From: Stromatinia cepivora
Taxonomy: Eukaryota > Ascomycota > Leotiomycetes > Helotiales > Sclerotiniaceae
Assembly (NCBI GenBank): GCA_014898415.1
Contig: RCTD01000008.1
Span: 1,550,001 to 1,614,000 of the forward strand
Direction of reading: 5' to 3'
Length of the DNA: 64,000 bases
The position numbers and the translations under genes were made by a program. Below are positions 36,461-47,246 of the stretch, one piece after another. Position 1 is the stretch's first letter. Every line of letters begins with the position of its first letter. The notes under the pieces were generated by a model. The model ran no database searches. It was given only the letters and a program-made list of their open reading frames with translations, and was not told where the DNA came from.

Positions 36461-36949
36461 TTATGAATCAAAAAAATGAGGTTATTCCCAAAATTAACCG
36501 ACGAGTTGCTCTCAAGGGTGAATGAAAAGAATTGTGAGAATCACAGCAAAGAATCGGCTAATATTTGAATAACAATAGGTTTGGGTTTAGAATCAAAACT
36601 TTTCATTACTTTTCTAATCGTATTGAAGAATTCCCCCTCTATATAGATGAAAACTCTTCAAACTAGCGTACAATTCGGCCCGCTTTCGGCTAACCCTTAT
36701 TTCGTAGTTGAGGTTCGTAACATCAAATTAATAATTTTAAATTGAAAACTAATGATTTTAATTTAAAACTAAAATTATTAATTCAAATTTTAAAGAATTG
36801 AAGAATATTAACTGAAGAATATAAAGTTCATTTTAGATCTATTTATTCTTTCAATAAGATTATTATGATCTTTATTTTTACGAAAAACCATGAAAAGTAT
36901 ATAGGGGAAGTATTTCTAGCTTCCTTAGGGATGATGACTGGAATTAGGT

Positions 36950-37561
36950 CATCAAATACGGTTTTTGATTGCCTACAAATACGGCGAATTTGATCGTTCA
37001 AATCGAAAAAAAGTGTTACAGAACTGGATTCTTAAAATTATATGGAAGGTTATGATATATGGCAAAAGTAAGGGCCGGCCTGAGGTTATTATTAGGAAAG
37101 TGAAGCTATCCCCACTTAGTTATTTCACTAATTAGTTCACTAAATCGATAATTCATGAATTCATTTATGTTGTATATCATATTCATTTATTATCCAATTG
37201 TACTACGAAATCATTATTATTTTGCACAATTATGTTATTCAATTTTAGATTATATATAATGATTTCAAAAACCGAATTATATAATATTTTTGAAGTTTTT
37301 TTTCTCTAAGTATTTTCAGTATAGAGGCGACGATGAGGTGATGAGGGTAGGTGGCGAAGGTGATTGTAGGGGGGAGCTAGAAAGGGGGGGCTAATTCGAT
37401 CGAAACGAGTTAGAAAATGATCGGGGAAGCTAGGAAAACCTTAATTTAGACATCATATACGGTCAATATTCGAAACTTTTTTCATAATAATGAAAATTCA
37501 TAAAAATTCATCATATACGGCTAATATAGCCGTATATGATGTCAAATCCATCAAATACGGT
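36950..37561. repeat. dispersed CATCAWATACGG motif with a 13-bp perfect hairpin
   Basis: CATCAAATACGGT occurs at 36950 and 37549, and CATCATATACGG at 37451 and 37509; an inverted copy is at 37529-37541. The last two form a perfect 13-bp inverted repeat with a 3-base loop (37511-37523 and 37527-37539). The cluster ends exactly where MFS homology is lost, so these may be the terminal repeats of a small DNA element. Confidence 0.6.
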
Positions 37562-39195
37562 CCAACAAGTACCTTAGGGTATATGACGCCGGAGATGGCC
37601 ACACCGATATGGTTTGGCCAAAGGCTCGGAAGAAGGAATACATTGCTCCGGCGAATGGAGGATCAGCGTTACTGGCTGAAGCTTGGGTGACGAAACCTTG
37701 AGCAGAGAAAAGAGTGCCTAATCCAATGCCTGGGATGAGATTGATAAAGATCCAAGATACTGTTGATGTGGATTCTTTAAGGAGGATGAGAAGGCCAAGT
37801 CCTAACGTAGTGAGGGCCCATCCTGCCCAGATTGAGGGGCGGTAGTGACCAGTTTCAGCAATGATGAGTCTGACTACTACGGCGGCTGGTGCGGTTGTGA
37901 ATGTCAGGGGGAAAGACCAATTCCAGCTTGGATTGGGGTGTAGTTTTTGGCGACTTCGAAGCATAATGGCATGTAGAAGAGCACGGACCAAACACAAATG
38001 CCATGGACGAGTTGTGCCGAAGTAAGCGACGATTGCTGTGGGGGAATTGAGCAGTGAACGTCGGATCAAGGGGTCACCCTTTCGGAAGATGGAGTAGAGG
38101 AGGGAGGCAATGAGACCACCAACACCGATGAGTAGTGGTACGAGTGTGCGGACGGAGCTCCAGGAATACATAACACCTCCCTACTTGAATGTTAGTATCA
38201 CACAAACTGAGATGATGCCGAAGTAACTCACCCAAGTAATAGGAATCAGAAGACTGGTCGTAGAAGCAACAAATAAAAATGACCCAAGCCAGTCAAAAGT
38301 CTTAAGTTTAACCCACATAGAACCTTGTTTAATATTCAACTTCAAACAAATCGGAATACCAACAGCACTGACAACGCAGAAAGGAATATTCAACCAAAAA
38401 AATCCATCTCCATGATAGCTTTTCTGAAAAAGCACCACCAATAACTGGGCTAATCACAGATCCAATTGCCCATTGAAGCGAGATAATCGACATCCATTTA
38501 CCGCGCTCACGGAGAGTGACCATATCAGCAAGAAGGGCATAAGTCAACCCCACGAGACCGCCTCCACCAATACCTTGTATACATCTTCCTGCCAAAAGAA
38601 GTTAAATGTTCTTGGCGACGGAGCAAAGTATTGTACCGACAGAAAAAAGGAAGAGTGCAGTCATGAGTACTGATTCACGACCAATGATATGCGAGAAGCT
38701 GCCCATGTAGGCTGAAAGACTGTGGAGCAAAGGAGGAATGATGTACCGCACCAGAAAGCTTGGATAGCCGTGGCATGTAAGCTTGTTGCAATGGTCTTCA
38801 TTCACCAAAGGTCAATCCAAGTCATGGTGAACAAGTATAGGAAGAAAGAATCAAAGTCTTCTTACTGGTAAAGCCACAGAAAGAATCGTTACATCAACAG
38901 CGCAAACCAAGTTCAAGATTGCTAAACATGCAAAACTTCCGAAGAATCTCCATCCTCTTTTCTTCGAGTCGGGGTCAATTGGCAGCATATCAGGCTTTTT
39001 CAAGTCTATACTTTTTGACTCAGGTGATATATTTTCTGGCGATGGACTCAAAGTACTCGTTGACTCTCCGTTTTCAATAAGTGATCGTTCTGGAGAGGAT
39101 GTGCGTCCATATTGTGATGTATATACTTCTGACTCCGATGTACTGGTAGATAGATGTGTTTCGGAATTCCCACTGGCACCTAATGATGTGTACAT
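37551..39195 (-). pseudogene. MFS drug:H+ antiporter (DHA2-type) pseudogene, truncated
   Basis: The start ATG is at 39195-39193, followed by a Ser/Thr-rich cytosolic tail and then LNLVCAVDVTILSVALP. Two good introns remain (38865-38796 and 38231-38181). Recognisable motifs are GRCIQGIGGGG, the antiporter motif SPVIGGAF with a following WRWIF, a GWALTTLGLGLL helix and QASASNADPPFAGAMYSFFRAFGQT. At least five lesions are visible. They are a 1-nt loss near 38700, a stop at 38604-38602, a 1-nt gain in a run of seven A (38396-38402), a compensating pair of 1-nt losses near 38012 and 37911, and a 2-nt gain near 37609. Homology stops at about 37575, roughly 100 residues short, at the AT-rich block. 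It resembles aflatoxin-efflux-type pumps. It is not functional. Confidence 0.85.
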
Positions 39196-39868
39196 ATTTA
39201 AATTCGCTGCGGTTGGATACCAAAAGGTACAAGATCTGTAGATCTATCGCAAGTCACAGTTCTTTGGTACAGTAAGAAATATTTTGGAGTACCAACAGAG
39301 CACAACGGGGGTGGATATAGACAAGTTGTCAAACATCCAGATATCCACCCTGAAGTATTTAACTTCACCCTGAACATCTGACCGGGCCCAGACTCCCCCA
39401 ATCATCACGCACCATCGAGATGTGTGGATCTGTAAATAGCTACATATATTGGTATCTTCAACCCCACTACACCATGCCATCGTGAAAGATTTTTCTCATG
39501 ACGATATAGAAGGAACCTCATCGTGGCGAGCCGCATCGCTCAAAAAGAAAATGGTATCATGTAAGATGCAAGTCAGATTCTAAACAGCAAACGCTGCCGC
39601 TGCGCCCCACAGCTGAGCAGTGCCCATACCTGCAATAAAAAGCAAACACTAAATGAACACTAGATCTCTAGCAAATGTTATTAGCGCGATCAAAGGCTCA
39701 GATCGTAGTAGAAGGGTGCTACAAAGATTTGCTTTCGTGGTTAAAACGTGGTTTTCCCGGTGAGATAGTGGAGATGTTAGATACAAAACCGGTTCTAGAT
39801 GCCAACATCTAGTCTAGTCAATCGATTCTTTTTCCCATTCAAGATACTTCATAGTCATCAGCTATACA
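39196..39868. other. intergenic, no gene seen
   Basis: This is the 5' flank of the MFS pseudogene. Open frames of 67-78 codons on the minus strand overlap each other and match nothing. Confidence 0.5.
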
Positions 39869-40413
39869 TAGGCTGCGCAAAAATAATCCGCAACCTACAG
39901 GTATTCGTGAGTAATCCGCCCTATGAATAATCTATTAAAAGTATTATCTATTTTGCAAATAATTCATTAGAATTTTGAAATAATCCGTTCTGTAAATAGA
40001 TATATAATGAGTTAATATAAAAATTGAATTGATAAATAGATGAATATATAATGAATTAATATAAAAATGAATATAAAAATGAATATAAAAATGAATATAA
40101 AAATGAATATAAAAATGAATATAAAAATGAATATAAAAATGAATGTAAAAATGAATATAAAAATTAATATAAAAATTAATATAAAAATTATAAAAATTAT
40201 CTATCCATAGATAATTTACAAATAATCTATCTATTTATAGATTAATGAATTATCTATAGGTTATTGGACATTTGCAAATAATCATTAAATAATCTATAAA
40301 TAATCTATAAATAATCTATTCAGATTTTCAATTATCCAATCTGCAAATGGATTATCTACAGATCATCCATCAGAAGCAATAATCCACCCCGCGGGTACCC
40401 GTTGCGCAGCCTA
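39869..40413. mobile_element. hAT-like MITE (545 bp)
   Basis: The ends are a perfect 12-bp terminal inverted repeat, TAGGCTGCGCAA at 39869-39880 and TTGCGCAGCCTA at 40402-40413. The 8 bases outside are GCTATACA (39861-39868) and GCTATACG (40414-40421), a near-perfect 8-bp target duplication as made by hAT transposases. The inside is AT-rich, with repeated AATAATCTAT words and a 12-bp tandem repeat. It has no coding capacity and so depends on an autonomous element elsewhere. Confidence 0.82.
40067..40195. repeat. 12-bp tandem repeat (ATGAATATAAAA), about ten copies
   Basis: Nearly perfect units run from about 40067 to 40160, then drift to ATTAATATAAAA units up to about 40195. The array lies inside the hAT-like MITE and is too uniform and spacer-free to be anything but a minisatellite. 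Confidence 0.85.
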
Positions 40414-41271
40414 GCTATACGATGATGTGCCTCGAGTCAGTATCGACTAATACGCTAATGTTGACAGGCCGACCCTAAGGACATAGAAAAAACATCCTAG
40501 ATATTCATAAAAAGAATATCATATATGTTTTTTTTGTTGTAGAATAGAGATATTCAATTCATGTTCCAAGTAATATAGGCAATTATACGAAAAAAATGTC
40601 AGATGATCAAAACTGTTAATGTAGCTTTGGCTCTTGTCTTGAGTTCTCTTCTCTTAAATGCGCAATGATCCAGTAAAGTAGGTTGATTAGTCGCTATTGC
40701 GCTGGTTGATTCCGTGAAGGTCCGGCATTTGGTTCTAGAAACTTTAAATGGTGCCCCGGCATTCCCATGTTGAAGACATGAGAGGATCAAAAATCACGAA
40801 GATAGTGTTGTGAAAAAGTAATTGTTTGGTCTGGCTCACAGGTAAAAGATACAATGCGATTTAATTGTGTAAAATGAGTTGTATGCTATATACTTCGTAG
40901 ATGATAGATAACTTCGTAAATGACATCCATGATTCGTAGAGAAATTCTTCCATGTGAAGCTCTCGCCAGTCATTAAATTCCTCCAACTCCAACCGGACAC
41001 CAATGTATCACCACCCCCCGAAGCCATGGACAACCCTTTCCAGCTTCAACTCTCAGCAGAAAAAGACAATAATAATCCTTCAGGCAGCCGAGACAATCCT
41101 CAAGGCGTGTTCTCCATCTCTCTCATTATAGTCCTCCTCCGAACCATTAGAAATCTATTAGGTTGAGCTCTAAGACAAAGTAAAAGTTCCAAATCTAAAG
41201 CATGTGCCATAAAATCTTGTTGCCTCTCTGATTCCATCTATTACAGCGCGCATTCGATTACTCGCATACAG
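40414..41271. other. intergenic, no gene seen
   Basis: This is the 3' flank of the GT32 gene. The short frames at 40599-41166 have no recognisable content. Confidence 0.5.
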
Positions 41272-42831
41272 TTATGAAGCTCCTAGTAAAATCTCGCGTG
41301 CTGGATTTGCTTGCAAATTTGCGGGGTCATCTTTCTTTTCTTCTTTCTTGTCGTTTGACTCCGTTTTAAGCTCTGGCTGCATTAGCGCGAGATTCGGATC
41401 AATATGAGGAGCGGACAAGTCCTTTATTTCGAGTTTCTGTGCAGGAGGCGGGGCATTTGGATTTACGGGTAGCGAGCCATCCAGATTTCTCATAATAGAG
41501 CCGTCCAAGTTCCTCACAGGTGAGCCGTCTGGATAGAATCCAGGTTGAGGCTGTGGAATCGCTGCTTGGGGGATCGGATTTAGATTCTGTTGGGGCATTA
41601 ATAATATGTTCGGATCGAATGTTTGAGCGCCCATCTGGGCATGAAGTGCATCATGCTCGTCCAATGCCTTCTTTATCGCGATCTGTTGTTCCTTCTCCTC
41701 CGGTGACAGCGCCTCATATGCAGCCATATTTTCATCCCATATCCTGACACATTCCGGCTCCCAGTTGCATTTCTCAACCTCGCCATATATTGGGTGACTG
41801 AAACGAGGGTGTAATAAAGGCCATTCCGAAGCATGGTAATGATGTTTTACCAAAGCTCCTCTCGCATTGTGATTCCCAGAATCTGAATGTCCTTGTCCTG
41901 CAGCAAATGCTTCCACGGTGAGGACCAGGAATCCCCCAACTAGTTTTGATTCCCGCATGGCATGAAAGGTGCTCCAATCAACCGGATTTCCAGTCTTTAT
42001 ACTCATTTCTTTCAAAATCGCGCCAGTGAATGCTGAAGGGCCTGTGCCGGAGATGACTTCATCGAAATCGAGCTTGATCTGTGATATGGGGACATTTTGT
42101 TCCGCAGCGACATCGTGTAGCCACTGTAGAATGTTGTCGACAAGTGCTAACATTACGGGAAGGCGGGGCTTGCACATGAATGTCCATTGGCAGAAGGATT
42201 GCGACTTTTGACCAAGAATTGGATGATCTTTGAACTCGGGTTGGTCGATCTCAACGCTCACAACCATATCAACATCGCCCCCAGGATATCGATCAGGAAT
42301 CCAGGTATCAACTGCCTTCAGTGCTTCGACATCAATATCGGTATAGACACCGCCTTCGACGTACATTATCAAGTAGCGCAAAAGATCAGCCTTAATGATT
42401 TGTACCTTTAGCGATCGATACATCTCTACAATGTCCGGCCTATTCAACTCGTCTGGCCCGAAGTGTGTTTCGACATAATACATGTCATTGTTGTCTGTTA
42501 AAACCTCGTATCTGTGTCCTGGGTTTAATTGAGTCCAAGTCCTGGCACTCAAAAGGTCTCTCTCCGCGAAACCCAATGGGTCAACCTTCCACGTCTGCCA
42601 TATCTTCCTTGGGAATTTTGAGGCTGTGACACCTTTCAGAACTTTCTGTGTCGACCTTTTTGCATGTGATACTGTAGATGATTTCAGCGTATCGACATTT
42701 GAGATAATCAGAATTAAAAGCACGAGAATGGCATAAATAGGTAAAGCTCTTTGTATTTGCTTCGGCAGACGACCACCGAATTGGGAGGTCGTCTGCATAC
42801 TCCGTGATCGTGTTCTTCGTGAGTTTTCCAT
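41272..42831 (-). CDS. GT32 glycosyltransferase (Och1-like, DXD motif)
   Basis: This is a single-exon frame of 519 aa from an ATG at 42831-42829. A basic cytosolic tail is followed by one membrane segment (about residues 30-46, YAILVLLILIISNV), giving a type II Golgi topology. The GT32 domain starts at PRKIWQTWK (about 74). It includes the KADLLRYLIMYVEGGVYTDID segment with the metal- and sugar-nucleotide-binding Asp-x-Asp at about 165-167, and a HHYHASEWP segment near its end. GT32 members in fungi transfer mannose (Och1, Hoc1, IPC mannosyltransferases); the exact acceptor here is unknown. The last 110 residues are a Pro/Asn/Gln-rich tail with SPVRNLDGS/SIMRNLDGS repeats, unusual for the family. 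It is divergent from the acyltransferase gene at 43969 and is the first member of the proposed glycan locus. Confidence 0.87.
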   Translation of the reverse strand: MENSRRTRSRSMQTTSQFGGRLPKQIQRALPIYAILVLLILIISNVDTLKSSTVSHAKRSTQKVLKGVTASKFPRKIWQTWKVDPLGFAERDLLSARTWTQLNPGHRYEVLTDNNDMYYVETHFGPDELNRPDIVEMYRSLKVQIIKADLLRYLIMYVEGGVYTDIDVEALKAVDTWIPDRYPGGDVDMVVSVEIDQPEFKDHPILGQKSQSFCQWTFMCKPRLPVMLALVDNILQWLHDVAAEQNVPISQIKLDFDEVISGTGPSAFTGAILKEMSIKTGNPVDWSTFHAMRESKLVGGFLVLTVEAFAAGQGHSDSGNHNARGALVKHHYHASEWPLLHPRFSHPIYGEVEKCNWEPECVRIWDENMAAYEALSPEEKEQQIAIKKALDEHDALHAQMGAQTFDPNILLMPQQNLNPIPQAAIPQPQPGFYPDGSPVRNLDGSIMRNLDGSLPVNPNAPPPAQKLEIKDLSAPHIDPNLALMQPELKTESNDKKEEKKDDPANLQANPAREILLGAS

Positions 42832-43968
42832 TATTGTAGCATTGAGATCTTAATCGGCATGTGGGAGGAACAGTCGCATGTTAACATTCAACTAATACAC
42901 TCAAACAAAAATCAGATGAAAGAAAGAAACTCCAATTCCCGAGGTTTTTTTGACTAGTTTGATGGATCAACAAATTAGGCCTAGGGAATGACTTGTGCGG
43001 AAAATGGGATGGCCTCCTACTTGGCTAAGTGAATAGCAACATGGGCGCATTTCGATTAGCCTGAATCATTCAAGGTCAGACATGGGGAAAAGCTTAACGG
43101 GAAGCTTCTTTCATCAAAAATTCGGGCCTTCACAAACTTGTGACTGGAGAATCCAAAGTTGGTGGCTTGACTTGGCAGGGATTCTCGGGGGTCGGCATTG
43201 TGCCTGTTCAACGTTACCTGAAGTCTATGCATACTAGTGCAATGATATGCGAAGGTTGTTCAGATAGGAATTAAGTACCGCACACTAAGACAATTTTGAT
43301 TGCCGATCAATGACTTGGAGTTGGGCTAACTGTCATGTCCATATCCATGCTGGATAATATCCCGCTAAATGTGATCTTAGCGGCCTCGGTAAACATGTGA
43401 CGGGTTCTATAAAGCTTGATTTTCTGACTGGCGAGTGGTTTACGAGACGGCCCCTTTCCCGGACATTGGCCAATCAAATCGTTCTAACGGTTTGCAATCC
43501 CGACGCTAAACCCTATATCCCATGTTACCTCCGAAATCAGCTTACAACAAACCGCATCACGATTAACTCGAGGACGGATCAACACGAACAGCACAATATA
43601 TTGGGGTAAGGGTACGAGGGTATCCATGGAGATGATGAAGGACCGTGAGGGAATTCCCGCTGATCCTCTTTTGATACGGACGATACCCCGCGTTATTCGA
43701 CGGGCACGAACCTCGGGGGTAGAACTCGCGAAGAAAAACCAAACGTCACCAGTTATTACTTATGATTGTAATTTAGGTCTAGTGTCTGCGTGAAAAAAGT
43801 TGGTCCATTGAGTCTTGCATAACTCCGAATGCTTCTGAGGCAGCATGGTATGCTGGCATAACATCTTTCTTCAAAAATCATCTACAGCTTTGATTTCTTC
43901 ATCAATTTCGACTTTCAGAGCCATTTAGCAAGCTTTCCCAGCTTATAAATGATAAAGTCATTTTCAAA
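42832..43968. promoter_or_regulatory. divergent spacer between GT32 and acyltransferase genes
   Basis: About 1.1 kb has no coding content. It must contain the promoters of both flanking genes, which start outward from it. A 70-codon frame (43397-43609) has no recognisable content. I can point to no specific binding site. Confidence 0.45.
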
Positions 43969-45453
43969 ATGCCTAGCGAATATCAGGGCATTCTCGATAT
44001 TGGGTTCATGGAAGAAATTAAGACAGACCAGCCATTATTGTCCCCAATCGTTACCAAAGCAGCTACAAAATACTGGAAACCGAAAAAGCTATGCCCGGAT
44101 TTTATAAAGCCTTCATTTCTAAGTAGGACGAGAGCACCAGCAAAACCGCTCCATGCAACTGCGTGGCTTGACGGGTTGAGAGGTTATGCAGCATTCTTGG
44201 TGTATGTTCTACATCATGAACTATGGGCCCACGCCCTAGTATATGGCAATTGGATCATGGAGATGGGTTTTGGCTATGAGAAAAAATACTACTTGATCCA
44301 ATTACCTTTCCTGCGAACATTCTTCACCGGCGGCCATCTCGCTGTAACCACGTTCTTTGTTATCTCAGGTTATGTTCTCTCCAGAAAACCGCTGATGCTC
44401 ATTCAATCCGGAGAACTGGCAAAGTTTGGAGATAATCTTGCATCGGCATTATTCAGACGCTGGATACGATTATGGCTCCCAGTAATCGCCACGACGTTTA
44501 TATATCTCACCATATGGCATATGTTCAATCTCTATCCTTCACCAAGATCCGAGCATGAAGAGAAGTGGACCAGCGAGGTATGGAAATGGTATCTTGAATT
44601 CAAGAACTTCAGTTATATTTTCCGAACTGGCGGAGACCCTTGGTTCACCTATAATGTTCACGTCTGGTCAATACCCGTCGAGATCAAAGGTTCTATTACC
44701 ATTTACACGGCACTTATGGCATTTTCAAGATGCTCACGGAATGCCAGACTCTACCTCGAGCTTGGGTTGATATATTACTTCATGTACATTGCGGATGGTG
44801 CTCACAATGCAATATTTGTGGCTGGTATGCTTCTTTGCGATTTGGATCTACTCGCCGAAAATGATGACCTGCCCCGTTTCTTCTCCAAGTTCGATTCCTG
44901 GAAAGAACTCATCTTTTTCAACCTCTTCATCGCCGCCATGTATCTTGGAGGTGTGCCTACTTATGATTTAGATCTGAAGGTATTGAGAAACTCTCCTGGA
45001 TGGCATTATCTATCGTACTTGAAGCCACAAGCCGTATTCGATTACAAATGGTTCTATCTTTTCTTCGCCGCAACCTTTCTCGTGGCATCTATTCCTCGAA
45101 TTCCATGGCTAAAGAGCTTCTTCGAATGTCGATTCTGTCAATATATGGGTCATGTGTCTTTTGCTTTCTATCTTGTGCATGGACCTATCATGGCAATTCT
45201 GGGCGATAGATTGTATTCAGCGGTCGGCTGGTCAAAAGAAATGTCGGAGGAAATGGGGCCGTGGAGAAACATCTTCCCAATATCGAAAGTTGGGCCGTTC
45301 GGCATGGAACTCAGCTTCTTTATTCCGCATTTGATCATTTTTCCCGTTACTCTTTGGGCTGCGGAGATTGTTACAAAATTGGTCGACGAACCTAGTGTTA
45401 GGTTTGCACAATGGCTGTACAAGAAAACTCTCGCGCCATCGCCTCGTTTGTAA
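43969..45453 (+). CDS. acyltransferase-3 family membrane O-acyltransferase
   Basis: This is a single-exon frame of 494 aa. After a 60-residue cytosolic stretch comes the family hallmark WLDGLRGYAAFLVYVLHHEL (about 66-85). Next are a GGHLAVTTFFVISGYVLSRK segment and about ten hydrophobic helices, ending near VTLWAAEIVTKLVDEPSVRF. The size and layout match fungal members of PF01757, which move acyl (often acetyl) groups from the cytosol onto sugars or other acceptors in the lumen. The real acceptor is unknown. The neighbouring glycosyltransferases and the SGNH-like hydrolase suggest glycan O-acetylation. It is transcribed in the same direction as the O-fucosyltransferase-like gene 450 bases downstream. 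Confidence 0.87.
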   Translation: MPSEYQGILDIGFMEEIKTDQPLLSPIVTKAATKYWKPKKLCPDFIKPSFLSRTRAPAKPLHATAWLDGLRGYAAFLVYVLHHELWAHALVYGNWIMEMGFGYEKKYYLIQLPFLRTFFTGGHLAVTTFFVISGYVLSRKPLMLIQSGELAKFGDNLASALFRRWIRLWLPVIATTFIYLTIWHMFNLYPSPRSEHEEKWTSEVWKWYLEFKNFSYIFRTGGDPWFTYNVHVWSIPVEIKGSITIYTALMAFSRCSRNARLYLELGLIYYFMYIADGAHNAIFVAGMLLCDLDLLAENDDLPRFFSKFDSWKELIFFNLFIAAMYLGGVPTYDLDLKVLRNSPGWHYLSYLKPQAVFDYKWFYLFFAATFLVASIPRIPWLKSFFECRFCQYMGHVSFAFYLVHGPIMAILGDRLYSAVGWSKEMSEEMGPWRNIFPISKVGPFGMELSFFIPHLIIFPVTLWAAEIVTKLVDEPSVRFAQWLYKKTLAPSPRL

Positions 45454-45905
45454 AAATATGGGGCTGAATATTGGGTATCGGTATACTTGTTTAAGCATTA
45501 TATAGTTAAATTAGATGTCATGGATTGTGCATTGGAATGAATGAGGTTAATAGATTAATTAGCTTAAAAATCGTTCGATTGCAGCGTTTGTTTTTAGCCT
45601 GATGTGTTCTTCCAAAATGAATACCAACAATTGGTCTGCTGTCACAAGCCGTGCCGCTTTTGCTCCTCTACCCCTGAAGCCACCATATCAAATCCGCAAG
45701 ATTACCCCGCGGAGTCCGTCCACGGTGAACAGACATCTGCAGGGGACGGACTGCTGCACTGCATGTGTAATTTCGCAATATTTGTCCAACTTGGAGATAG
45801 GATTCCTTGCAATCAAAATAATTGGATTCCAGGCCAAGAATCGAATTTCCCACACCCCATAACCTTACTCAAACTTCGTTCCCTTCTCAATGCCGGCTAT
45901 GCACC

Positions 45906-47246
45906 ATGGTTGTTCGTCTTCGAGCTCTGCTCCGATTCCTCCCATTATTCTTCATATCTTGCGTTATCTTATATCATGGCTGGAATTTTATGCGGCCTAC
46001 CCAAATCATATTTCCCTCCGTTTACACGGCACACCCTCAAGCTGGCAGGCACTTTGAACAAGTATTTTCGATAGATAAGCCTGCAGATTATGACTTCCCG
46101 GCTCTCAAACAACAATGCGAGCAAACAGAATGGCCGAACAACGAAGTGTACCTAGATTGCATTGGCATCTTTGCAGGATTGACCACAATCGTGTCTCAAG
46201 TAAAGGTTTGCTTGAAGATGGCTTTGGATACTGGCCACGGAATAATTTTACCGTCGATTCACTATCGCGATAAAGATAATCTGCAAGCACTCAACCGGTT
46301 CAATGAAAAAGCGGTCATGACTTATGGCGAATGGTTTGAAGAAGATCATTTACTGGAGCAAATGAAGAAAGTTTGTCCACAAATGCGAATTATCAAGCTT
46401 CGTGAAATAGAATCTGGTGAGGTTACTGTGCAGCATCGTTGGGCAATAGAACTCTCAGACAAAACCGCTCCGGGGTTGGCTCTATTCCAGGGATATTTCT
46501 GGAGAGGAAGGAGCTTCAGAGATTTTTTTGATGCTCAATATTCTCAATTAGAACAGCTTTTCTTATTGAATCCTAACAACAAGCTTAATCACGAAGCCGG
46601 TATAACTGCCATAGATATTAATACACAGTTCCTGATCTTCAGAGTCACCGATGATCCGACGGGACAAGAGCTAAAGTTATGGAATGAACTGGGGTATCTC
46701 GTCCGATTCAAAGAGCCACCTCGGCGAGTTGTCAATCGATTATTGGCTCAGATAAATCGTCCTTTTTATGGCGTACATTTCAGAGTTGAATCCGATCAAA
46801 TCTGGAGCTCGCTTGAAAATCAGCTGCAGGTAGATCTAGATGCGCTAGATCGCGCATGGGAGAAATATGGCAGTCCTGACGAGGAAAAGCCTTTGGTCTA
46901 CCTGGCTTGTGGAGATCAAAATCAAGTGTTAAAATTCGTGGAAGCTGGAAAGGCAAGAGGGTGGGAAGTCACACATAAATGGAAGCTGGCGGAAAAAGAT
47001 ATCAACACCTTGAAGACGATCAATAAATTGAGTTTTGATTTCCAAGGTGCTATTGATATGGGAGTTATGCTCAAGAGTCACTTCTTCTTAGGGATTACTG
47101 GAAGCGCATTTTCATCCTCGGTCGCGAATGCTCGGGATTCCACCGGGAGATATCGAGGAAGTTCTTTCTCGGTTTTTGATGATGGCGGCGCGAGAACTCA
47201 TCTTTTCAATGATGGAGAGTCAAATTATTACCCTTGTTGTCTGTAA
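45906..47246 (+). CDS. O-fucosyltransferase-like glycosyltransferase
   Basis: The frame is open from 45822, but I choose the ATG at 45906 (446 aa). It puts a type II signal anchor at the very start (LRALLRFLPLFFISCVILYHGW). Conserved segments follow: NEVYLDCIGIFAGLTTIVSQ, then VCLKMALDTGHGIILPS, a YGVHFRVESD stretch that corresponds to the HxRxE/D nucleotide-sugar-binding loop of GDP-fucose transferases, and a MGVMLKSHFFLGITGSAFSSSVA segment near the C-terminus (the last GT-B signature). This set is what I know from fungal proteins annotated as O-fucosyltransferase family. Donor and acceptor are unproven, and GDP-fucose may not be the donor. It is in the same direction as the acyltransferase gene. 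Confidence 0.75.
   Translation: MVVRLRALLRFLPLFFISCVILYHGWNFMRPTQIIFPSVYTAHPQAGRHFEQVFSIDKPADYDFPALKQQCEQTEWPNNEVYLDCIGIFAGLTTIVSQVKVCLKMALDTGHGIILPSIHYRDKDNLQALNRFNEKAVMTYGEWFEEDHLLEQMKKVCPQMRIIKLREIESGEVTVQHRWAIELSDKTAPGLALFQGYFWRGRSFRDFFDAQYSQLEQLFLLNPNNKLNHEAGITAIDINTQFLIFRVTDDPTGQELKLWNELGYLVRFKEPPRRVVNRLLAQINRPFYGVHFRVESDQIWSSLENQLQVDLDALDRAWEKYGSPDEEKPLVYLACGDQNQVLKFVEAGKARGWEVTHKWKLAEKDINTLKTINKLSFDFQGAIDMGVMLKSHFFLGITGSAFSSSVANARDSTGRYRGSSFSVFDDGGARTHLFNDGESNYYPCCL

Larger units (their letters stand above)
35218..37550. other. AT-rich block with short tandem repeats
   Basis: This second island of AT-rich DNA lies between the ABC gene and the MFS pseudogene. It starts with a G-rich gene tail, then tandem repeats (35395-35520 and 36310-36460), then featureless AT-rich sequence, and ends in repeated CATCAWATACGG motifs (36950-37561). 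No coding remnant is recognisable. It may be a decayed insertion that removed the end of the MFS gene. Confidence 0.55.

Noticed and set aside
40067..40195. CRISPR-like regular repeat array
   Set aside because: The units follow each other without spacers in a eukaryotic genome. It is a minisatellite inside a MITE.
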